Positions 1-4,454 of a stretch of 6,438 nt of DNA are shown here, piece after piece. Origin of the DNA: Pseudomonadota bacterium (lineage in GTDB: Bacteria > Myxococcota > UBA9042 > PHBI01); assembly GCA_005772945.1 (NCBI GenBank), contig SXIE01000163.1:1-6438 (forward strand), written 5' to 3'. Numbering within the stretch: position 1 is the stretch's first letter; the number at the start of each line of letters is the position of its first letter. The translations under genes and the position numbers were made by a program. The notes below the pieces were generated by a model. That model was given only the letters and a program-made list of their open reading frames with translations. It ran no database searches and was not told the origin of the DNA.

Positions 1-120
1 ACTCGGACTCGGACTCGGACTCGGTCTCGGACTCGACCTCGACCTCGGTCTCGGACTCGATCTCGATCTCGGACTCGACCTCGACCTCGATCTCGGACTC
101 GGTCTCGGACTCGGTCTCGG
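1..120 (-). repeat. Hexanucleotide tandem repeat (GAGNYC on the minus strand), about 20 units
   Basis: The plus strand shows 20 consecutive 6-bp units of the form HCTCGR with no indel. On the minus strand each unit is codon GAG followed by TCC, ACC, ATC or GTC, in frame with the lipoprotein gene. The unit is a multiple of three, so gain or loss of units would change tether length without breaking the frame. The array reaches the window edge, so its full length is unknown. Confidence 0.9.
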
Positions 121-223
121 CCGCGCGGTCGGCCGCGTCGACCACCCCGTCCGCACCCGCACAACCAGCGGCCCAGAGCCCTATCACCGCAACCGCAACG
201 CCCCTCGGAAAGTGTCGCTCCAT
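1..223 (-). CDS. Lipoprotein with acidic Glu-X dipeptide repeat tether (C-terminus beyond the left edge)
   Basis: A minus-strand frame opens at the ATG at 223-221 and stays open for 74 codons to the window edge, so the C-terminal part is missing. Residues 1-21 look like a lipoprotein signal peptide: MERHFPRG, a hydrophobic stretch, then WAAGC with the lipid-bearing Cys at 21. The protein should be secreted and then anchored in a membrane by lipid. After a 14-residue spacer, residues 36-74 alternate strictly Glu-X, where X is only Ser, Thr, Ile or Val (20 Glu in 39 residues). This is probably an extended acidic tether before a folded domain outside the window, by analogy with Asp/Thr-rich linkers in myxobacterial lipoproteins. 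A purine-rich GGAGG at 243-247 lies 19 nt upstream, too far to be a convincing ribosome-binding site. The gene follows the methyltransferase after 100 nt on the same strand and may be co-transcribed. The function of the missing domain is unknown. Confidence 0.75.
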   Translation of the reverse strand, partial: MERHFPRGVAVAVIGLWAAGCAGADGVVDAADRAAETESETESEIEVEVESEIEIESETEVEVESETESESESE

Positions 224-323
224 CCCATCGGCCTAGCGTCCGCCTCCGTTCGATTCCACCCATCCGCCCAGCCTCGGGCGCTAACCGCGTTGTCCCCCTG
301 CCCGCTTGCGTTCGACACCGGAA

Positions 324-1553
324 TCAGCACGCGCGGCGCCCGATGACGAGCAGGTTCCGCGGCGACACGGCGCGTGGACAGAACGTCACGACCTCGACGT
401 CGTACCCCGCCTCGACCAGGAACTGCGCGCGATCCAGGACCAGGTGCAGCTCGATCGTGCGTCGATAGAGACCACGCAAGAGGCCCAGCGCGCGGGCCCG
501 CCGCGCGCGCTCCCAGCCTGCCGCCTCGGCGCGTGCGGGATCCCAGGCCGTCGGCAACGCGAGCCCCCGCACGGTCGCGAGGGCCGTCGCGAACTCGGCG
601 AACGGACGCTCGAGCACCTCCGGCGGGAGCACCCCGAGGGGCGCATAGGCATCGACGCCCGTCGCCTCGCGGTGCAGGAGATCGAACCCGAGACGCCATG
701 CATTCTCGCGCCGGCGACCGCGCCGCAGGCGGGCCCGCGCGACGACCTCGTCCGCCGTCGCGAGGCGCAGCGCCGAGTGGTCGAGCGTGAGTCCCGTCGC
801 CTCCGCGATCTCCCGCCCCGCGCGCGAGAGCGGCGCCGGGATGCGCTCGGGATGCGCGCGATGATAGCAGCACGGCGCGAGCGCCACCGCCGACGCACCC
901 TCGCTTGCAGCAAGCCGCAAGAGTCGCAGCCCGAGTCCGCCGCACGCGTGCAGCGCCACGGCCGTCACCCCCGCCCCGAGCGCGGCCCCGAGCCGCGGAT
1001 CCTCTGCGAGCACATCGACCGCGACGAAGCCGAGCGTGACCCCAGCGCGCGCCGCCAGCGCTTCCGCCTCGTCGCGGTAGCCCGCCTCGCACTCGAGCGC
1101 CGTGACCGGTTGCCCCCACCGCGCCGCGAGCGTCCGCCCCAAGTGCGCCTTGCCGGCACACCAGTCGACGACCCGCTCGGCCCCGTCGGGCGCGGCACCG
1201 AGGGCCTCCGCGAACGCCGCGATCTGCGCGCGCTTGCGAGCCGGAATCCGCCAGCCACTCTCTCCGGCGACCGTCCCGCGCGGCGCCGACGCGGTCCGAT
1301 CGACCGACCTCGCGGCGAGGTCCGCGAGCTCTCCCTCGAGCGCGAGGAGCTCGCTCGGCGCCTCCGGTGGCAGCCGATCCGCGGCCTCGATCGAGTCGAC
1401 CGCCCCATCGCTCAACCCCGCGAGCCATGCGGCCCCCCGCGCCATCCGCGCGGCCCACGGCGGCGGGTCCACCGCGAACGGCCGCGGCCGCCACAGCTCG
1501 GCGTCGCGCGCCAGCACCGCGCCGGTCGCGGCGAGGCGCGCCGCATGGGTCAC
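324..1553 (-). CDS. SAM-dependent methyltransferase, METTL25/TRM13-like (Methyltransf_32 type)
   Basis: The predicted protein has 409 residues from the GTG at 1553-1551. That start forms GTGA with the stop of SDR1, a 4-nt overlap typical of translational coupling; no ribosome-binding site is seen in front of it. An in-frame GTG at 1589 would add 12 residues and cannot be excluded. The Rossmann core lies at about residues 126-232: DWCAGKAHLGR (130-140) is the SAM-binding motif I, ALEC (152-155) supplies the acidic residue after strand 2, LHACGGL (201-207) is motif IV-like, and APCCYHR (226-232) occupies the catalytic-loop position. The combination of D/E-x-x-AGK, H-x-C-G and CCYHR is known from METTL25-type proteins and the tRNA 2'-O-methyltransferase TRM13. 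The N-terminal 120 residues and the C-terminal 170, which are rich in Arg and Trp, are probably helical accessory regions. A cytoplasmic RNA methyltransferase is a fair inference, but the substrate is unknown. A methyltransferase is near certain; the exact subfamily is less so. Confidence 0.85.
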   Translation of the reverse strand: MTHAARLAATGAVLARDAELWRPRPFAVDPPPWAARMARGAAWLAGLSDGAVDSIEAADRLPPEAPSELLALEGELADLAARSVDRTASAPRGTVAGESGWRIPARKRAQIAAFAEALGAAPDGAERVVDWCAGKAHLGRTLAARWGQPVTALECEAGYRDEAEALAARAGVTLGFVAVDVLAEDPRLGAALGAGVTAVALHACGGLGLRLLRLAASEGASAVALAPCCYHRAHPERIPAPLSRAGREIAEATGLTLDHSALRLATADEVVARARLRRGRRRENAWRLGFDLLHREATGVDAYAPLGVLPPEVLERPFAEFATALATVRGLALPTAWDPARAEAAGWERARRARALGLLRGLYRRTIELHLVLDRAQFLVEAGYDVEVVTFCPRAVSPRNLLVIGRRAC

Positions 1554-2341
1554 GAGCTGATCGGCGGCGCGAATCGATTTGTGAGCCACTGGGCAAGGCG
1601 CGGGAACTGGCGCGAGGTCTGGTAGAACTTCGGGTAGATGACTCGCCCGTCGCCCCCACGCACGGCCGCGCGGACCAGGGTTCCGAGCTCCTCGGGCGTG
1701 CCGCTGGGCAGGCTGCGCATGATGAGCCCCGGCTGCACCTTGGCCCGCGCGGCCGCTTCCATGGCGGTCTTGACGGGCCCCGGATACACCGTCACGACGT
1801 TCACGCCGCTTGGCGCGAGCTCGACCCGCAGCGTCTCGAAGAACGTCGCGACCGCCGCCTTGCACGCCGAATAATCCGCCAGCCCGGGCGCCGCCGTGAA
1901 CGACGCCACGCTCGCGATGACGACCAGCGTCCCCTCGCCGCGCGCCGCCATCGCGCGCCCCACGCGCCGCGCCTGCCTGAGCGGCGTCAGGAAGTTGAGG
2001 TTGTGCATCGCCTCGGACTTCGCGTCCGATTGGTCGAGCGAGGGCCCGAGGATCTGCACGCCCGCGTTCGCCACGAAGACCTCGATCGGCCCATGCATGG
2101 CCTCGGCCTCGTCGATCCACGACGTCGCCTGCGCCAGATCCGCCAGATCCGCCTCGCAGACCAGCGCCGGCACGCCCGCGCCGACGGCCTCGCGCGCGAG
2201 CTCGTCCATCGGCGCGCGGCGCCGCGCCACGAGCGTCAGCTTATTGCCGGCCGTCATGAACGCCCGCGCGATCCCGTGCCCGATCCCCGACGATGCCCCG
2301 GTGACCACGACGTGTCCCAGATCCCTCTGACCGCGTTGCAT
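1550..2341 (-). CDS. Classical short-chain dehydrogenase/reductase (SDR1)
   Basis: This 263-residue NAD(P)-dependent oxidoreductase has the usual length of a classical SDR and all key residues: the cofactor-binding TGASSGIG (14-21), Asp65 contacting adenine, NAG (92-94), and the catalytic tetrad Asn116, Ser144, Tyr157 and Lys161 (YSACK), followed by the PGPVKT loop (187-192). The Arg run after the second strand (VARRR, 38-42) favours NADP(H), as known in classical SDRs. The substrate cannot be read from sequence. The ATG at 2341 is preferred because GAGG lies 9 nt upstream (2351-2354); both sit inside repeat copy A, which encodes the first few residues. The stop overlaps the methyltransferase start, so the two should be made from one message. 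The C-terminus (FYQTSRQFPRLAQWL) resembles SDRs annotated only as general family members. A cytoplasmic soluble enzyme is expected. Confidence 0.92.
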   Translation of the reverse strand: MQRGQRDLGHVVVTGASSGIGHGIARAFMTAGNKLTLVARRRAPMDELAREAVGAGVPALVCEADLADLAQATSWIDEAEAMHGPIEVFVANAGVQILGPSLDQSDAKSEAMHNLNFLTPLRQARRVGRAMAARGEGTLVVIASVASFTAAPGLADYSACKAAVATFFETLRVELAPSGVNVVTVYPGPVKTAMEAAARAKVQPGLIMRSLPSGTPEELGTLVRAAVRGGDGRVIYPKFYQTSRQFPRLAQWLTNRFAPPISS

Positions 2342-2350
2342 GCGCTTCCG

Positions 2351-2354
2351 CCTC
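2351..2354 (-). promoter_or_regulatory. Ribosome-binding site of SDR1 carried by repeat copy A
   Basis: GAGG on the minus strand lies 9 nt before the ATG at 2341 and supports that start over downstream GTG codons. The same GAGG-to-ATG arrangement is kept in repeat copy B (GAGG 3497-3500, ATG 3487-3485), where no convincing gene follows. Confidence 0.5.
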
Positions 2355-2422
2355 GGTGTTGGTGCGTTGCCTGGGTCGCGCGGCCAGGCCGGCGACCCCT
2401 TCGTGAACGAAGACGCGAAGGT

Positions 2423-2470
2423 GTGTCACCGGCGGCGTGCGATTGCAATCATCCGCACACCCGGTGACAC
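2423..2470. repeat. Nested inverted repeat (stem-loop) in the leader of SDR1
   Basis: GTGTCACCGG (2423-2432) and CCGGTGACAC (2461-2470) are perfect 10-bp inverted arms. Inside them GTGCG (2437-2441) pairs with CGCAC (2454-2458), leaving a 12-nt loop. The centre also contains the perfect palindrome GATTGCAATC (2441-2450). It lies about 80-130 nt upstream of the SDR1 start. It could be an operator, an RNA leader hairpin or part of the repeat's own structure; the sequence does not decide. Copy B lacks the second arm. Confidence 0.6.
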
Positions 2471-2527
2471 CCAGTGGCCTCGTGCGTTCGCCGGGGACGA
2501 CGCCGCAAAGGAGCCCCAACGCTGGAC

Positions 2528-2540
2528 GGACCGCAGGTCC
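2528..2540 (-). terminator. Weak hairpin after the GlsB-like gene, possible terminator
   Basis: GGACC and GGTCC form a 5-bp stem with a 3-nt loop, 8 nt past the stop of the GlsB-like gene. There is no T-run after it on the minus strand, so this is only a candidate. Confidence 0.25.
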
Positions 2541-2548
2541 TCCGCGTG

Positions 2549-2809
2549 TCACGCGCTCGCGCGCTTCGACACCATGCCGTAGACCAGCAGCACCACGATC
2601 GCGCCGATGACGCTGCCGACGAACCCGGCGGTATTGAAGTCGAGCACGCGGTTCGACGTGATGAGTGAGACCAAGAAGCCGCCGACGAACGACCCGACGA
2701 CGCCAAGGAGCATCGTGAGGAGGAGGCCCATGCTCTGCCTGCCCGGGATGAGCGCGCGCGCGATGAGACCGACGACAAGACCGATGGCGAGAAACAGGAG
2801 TAGGCCCAT
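2549..2809 (-). CDS. GlsB/YeaQ/YmgE-type (transglycosylase-associated) small membrane protein
   Basis: This is an 86-residue inner-membrane protein with three predicted membrane segments (about 2-18, 27-47 and 62-79), Gly-rich helices (GVVGSFVGGF, 36-45), the short polar loop ARALIPGRQ after the first helix, and a basic tail. Length, topology and the IPG loop match the family annotated as transglycosylase-associated or GlsB/YeaQ/YmgE stress-response proteins, often induced by stationary phase or envelope stress; the biochemical role of the family is not established. The ATG at 2809 is chosen because GGAGG (2815-2819) sits 5 nt upstream; an in-frame TTG at 2821 would place that site inside the gene. 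It follows the YtxH-like gene on the same strand after about 90 nt, and the two may share a transcript unless the palindrome between them terminates it. Confidence 0.88.
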   Translation of the reverse strand: MGLLLFLAIGLVVGLIARALIPGRQSMGLLLTMLLGVVGSFVGGFLVSLITSNRVLDFNTAGFVGSVIGAIVVLLVYGMVSKRASA

Positions 2810-2814
2810 GACAG

Positions 2815-2819
2815 CCTCC
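2815..2819 (-). promoter_or_regulatory. Ribosome-binding site fixing the start of the GlsB-like gene
   Basis: A GGAGG on the minus strand, 5 nt before the ATG at 2809, selects that codon over the in-frame TTG at 2821. Confidence 0.75.
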
Positions 2820-2867
2820 AAGGTTGGGGGGGTGAGCGTAGCGCGTTGAAGAGGGAGGGTGCGGACA

Positions 2868-2884
2868 CGCCGGCCAGGCCGGCG
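2868..2884 (-). terminator. Perfect 8+1+8 palindrome between the two small membrane-protein genes
   Basis: CGCCGGCC-A-GGCCGGCG on the plus strand lies 16 nt past the stop of the YtxH-like gene. As RNA it would fold into a very stable GC hairpin. There is no T-run, so intrinsic termination is unproven; it could instead stabilise the upstream message or be a protein site. Its last 14 nt are identical to 2381-2394 in repeat copy A. Confidence 0.4.
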
Positions 2885-2900
2885 CGCCGCGTGTTGGACG

Positions 2901-3272
2901 TCAGCTCGTGGAGGGCTCGGTGCCGCTGCCAGGGCGGTACTTCTTCAGATGGGTATTCGTGGGCACGCCGTCCGGCTTGGTGACCTCGGGGCGGTGCTCG
3001 TCGTCGACCTTGGCCTCGCGAGTCGTGGCCGTCGCGATCGACTTCATGAGCTTCGCGCGAAGGTTCTTGCCGCCCTCGGTCCCGAGTAAGAGCGCCAGGC
3101 CGCCGCCGACCACGACGCCGATGCCGATGCCGACGAGCAGCGACATGCCCTTGCCGCTGCGGCGTTTCCCTGCATCCTTCATGTATGCCGCGAGGGCTCC
3201 CTGTACGGCCCCTGCCACCGCCGGGTGGCTGGCCACCGTCTTCACGCCTTTTAGAATGTTCTTCATTTCCAT
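2901..3272 (-). CDS. YtxH-like small membrane-anchored protein
   Basis: This 123-residue protein has a Lys-rich amphipathic N-terminus (MEMKNILKGVKTVASHP), one strongly Gly-rich membrane segment (about 44-64, SLLVGIGIGVVVGGG), and then LLLGTEGGKNLRAKLM (61-76), which matches the small-residue helix plus E/S-G-K-x-x-R pattern of YtxH-domain proteins. The C-terminal 40 residues are hydrophilic and probably disordered. YtxH proteins are known from general-stress regulons in Firmicutes and are common small proteins of uncertain role. The start at 3272 is chosen because AGGAG (3280-3284) is 7 nt upstream; the longer frame from 3305 would contain that site. The gene is the first of a leftward pair with the GlsB-like gene, and repeat copy B lies about 200 nt upstream. 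Family assignment is moderate; a small membrane protein is confident. Confidence 0.78.
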   Translation of the reverse strand: MEMKNILKGVKTVASHPAVAGAVQGALAAYMKDAGKRRSGKGMSLLVGIGIGVVVGGGLALLLGTEGGKNLRAKLMKSIATATTREAKVDDEHRPEVTKPDGVPTNTHLKKYRPGSGTEPSTS

Positions 3273-3611
3273 CGCCGGGCTCCTGGTTCGATCGTTTGGC
3301 CCCATGCGAGGTTGCGATTGGGGGCTGACGGGCGGTTGAGCAAGGGGTGTGCCGCGCAGAGCGGCCCCGCGCGCCGTTGATCCGTCGTCGTCGCGCCGTT
3401 CAGATCATCGCCCCGTCCATCAATGCGATGGGATCGTTCGTGCTCGCAGGCACCCTCGGCGATCCACATGCTCGGACCGCGTTGCATGCGCGTCCGCCTC
3501 GGTGTTAGTGCGTTGCCTGGGTCGCCTGGCCACGGCCGGCAGTCCCCTCATGAACGAAGAGCGCGAACGCGTGGCACCCACGGAGCGCGATTGCAGTCGT
3601 CCGCACACCCA
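3273..3611. other. Divergent intergenic region with repeat copy B
   Basis: This 339-bp gap separates the leftward YtxH-like gene from the rightward SDR2 gene and must hold both promoters. The right part is repeat copy B. The left part (3285-3476) shows no convincing sigma-70 -35/-10 pair and no clear hairpin. A 74-codon minus-strand frame (3263-3487) starting inside the repeat has no recognisable domain and overlaps the YtxH-like gene, so it is treated as non-coding. Confidence 0.6.
3280..3284 (-). promoter_or_regulatory. Ribosome-binding site fixing the start of the YtxH-like gene
   Basis: AGGAG on the minus strand sits 7 nt before the ATG at 3272 and argues against the upstream in-frame ATG at 3305. 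Confidence 0.7.
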
Positions 3612-3623
3612 GTGGCTCTCGTG
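3477..3623. repeat. Dispersed direct repeat, copy B
   Basis: This is the second copy of the element at 2331-2484, same orientation, 1,146 bp away. The left 49 bp match at 47 positions, including both GCGTTGC words and the GAGG-ATG start signal on the minus strand. It lacks the 10-bp arm CCGGTGACAC found in copy A, and its central palindrome has decayed to CGATTGCAGTCG. The right end (CCAGTGGCTCTCGTG) contains the probable GTG start of SDR2; copy A ends with nearly the same bases but no SDR follows it on that side. Confidence 0.85.
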
Positions 3624-4436
3624 ACCGGCGCTCGCTCGGGCATCGGCCTCCACACGGCCGTCGCCCTGGCGCACGCCGGCTGGAAGGTCTACGCGGGCCT
3701 GCGCGATCCGAATTCGGGCGCCGAGCTCGCCGCGTGCGCCGCCGGATTGGCGGTGCTCCCGATCGGACTCGACGTCACGAACGCGGCCGAGCGCGAGCGC
3801 GCCATCGCCGACGTCCTCGCGGTCGACGGGCGCGTCGATCTCCTCGTCAACAACGCCGGGGTCAGCCTCGACGGGCCGCTCGAGCTGCTCGAGGAGTCCC
3901 AGATCCGTGGCCTCTTCGACGTCAACCTGCTCGGCGCCTGGGGCATGACCAAGGCCGTCTTGCCGGCCATGCGCGCGGCGCGGCGCGGGACCATCCTCAT
4001 GGTGTCGTCGGTGTCGGGCCGCCTCGCGATGCCCGGCATGGGCGCCTATGCCGCGTCGAAGTTCGCGCTCGAAGGCATGAGCGAGGCGTGGCGCCACGAG
4101 CTCGCACCGCACGGCGTGCGCCTGGCGCTGATCGAGCCGGGCCCGTATCGGACGGACTTGTGGGGACGCTCGGCGTTGCCGAACGCGTGGGACCGAGGCC
4201 CGTATGGCCCGCTCGTCCGCCGTTTTCGGTCTCTCCAAGCGGCTGTCCTCGCGCGCGCCGGAGACCCACGCGAGGTCGCCGAGCTGGTCGTCCGACTCGC
4301 GGCGATGCCCGACCCGCCGCTGCGAACCGCCATCGGCCCGACCGCGCGCCTCCGGACGACGCTGCGACGCTTGCTCTCCGACGCAACGATCGAGCGCCTC
4401 GTCAGCGTCGCCACCCGGGGTCGCGGGCGCGCGTGA
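3612..4436 (+). CDS. Classical short-chain dehydrogenase/reductase (SDR2)
   Basis: This 274-residue NAD(P)-dependent oxidoreductase has TGARSGIG (5-12), Asp54, NNAG (80-83), the tetrad Asn105, Ser133, Tyr146 and Lys150 (YAASK), and EPGPYRTD (175-182). The GTG at 3612 gives an N-terminus (MALVTGARSGIG) of normal SDR length; the frame is open back to 3423 with ATGs at 3468 and 3486, but those would prefix 40-50 unstructured residues encoded by the repeat. No ribosome-binding site is visible before the GTG, so the start is moderately sure. The C-terminal part (about 185-274), Arg-rich with LLSDATIERLVS, resembles SDRs that act on steroid- or retinol-like substrates or fatty acyl chains, but no substrate can be assigned. 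It is the only rightward gene in the window, and its stop is 18 nt from the stop of the convergent lipoprotein gene. It is clearly divergent from SDR1 outside the shared motifs. Confidence 0.88.
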   Translation: MALVTGARSGIGLHTAVALAHAGWKVYAGLRDPNSGAELAACAAGLAVLPIGLDVTNAAERERAIADVLAVDGRVDLLVNNAGVSLDGPLELLEESQIRGLFDVNLLGAWGMTKAVLPAMRAARRGTILMVSSVSGRLAMPGMGAYAASKFALEGMSEAWRHELAPHGVRLALIEPGPYRTDLWGRSALPNAWDRGPYGPLVRRFRSLQAAVLARAGDPREVAELVVRLAAMPDPPLRTAIGPTARLRTTLRRLLSDATIERLVSVATRGRGRA

Positions 4437-4454
4437 GCGGCGTGCGGACGTGGC

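Larger units (their letters stand above)
2331..2484. repeat. Dispersed direct repeat, copy A
   Basis: This stretch aligns by eye with 3477-3623 in the same orientation. The first 49 bp differ at only two positions, and the rest is about 75-85% identical with a few one-base gaps plus a 10-bp block (2461-2470) present only here. The small gaps are not multiples of three, so the element is unlikely to be a shared coding sequence. It contains two GCGTTGC words 31 bp apart (2333-2339 and 2364-2370), kept in both copies, and a 14-nt palindromic core CGGCCAGGCCGGCG (2381-2394). CTTCGTGAACGAAG (2399-2412) is a palindrome with a 2-nt centre. The left end overlaps the first codons of SDR1, so the element is the 5' leader region of the SDR1-methyltransferase unit. 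No transposase or clear terminal inverted repeats are seen. Confidence 0.85.

Noticed and set aside
1..120. Hexamer array at the left edge as a CRISPR or non-coding satellite
   Set aside because: Units are 6 bp without spacers and are in frame with a lipoprotein signal peptide and lipobox, so a coding repeat explains it.
282..292. ACCGCGTTG near 283-291 as a third, decayed copy of the dispersed repeat
   Set aside because: Only about 9 bp match the left end of the repeat, with nothing recognisable beyond; expected by chance in this composition.
1554..2120. Extension of the methyltransferase frame upstream to 2120, which would give a 598-residue protein
   Set aside because: The extra residues are an Arg/Gly/Ala-rich shadow of SDR1 in another frame with no domain; SDR1 has complete catalytic motifs there, and the GTGA overlap marks the real boundary.
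1367..2467. Long plus-strand open frame opposite SDR1 and the methyltransferase
   Set aside because: Arg/Pro/His-rich low-quality translation with no motifs; a consequence of high GC and few stops on the antisense strand.
3263..3487. A 74-residue minus-strand frame starting at the conserved ATG of repeat copy B
   Set aside because: It has a plausible GAGG before it but no recognisable domain, unusual composition, and overlaps the well-supported YtxH-like gene start; more likely a leader region.
3423..3611. N-terminal extension of SDR2 from upstream ATGs through repeat copy B
   Set aside because: The extension is encoded by the repeat, is unlike SDR N-termini, and similar DNA in copy A has frame-breaking gaps.
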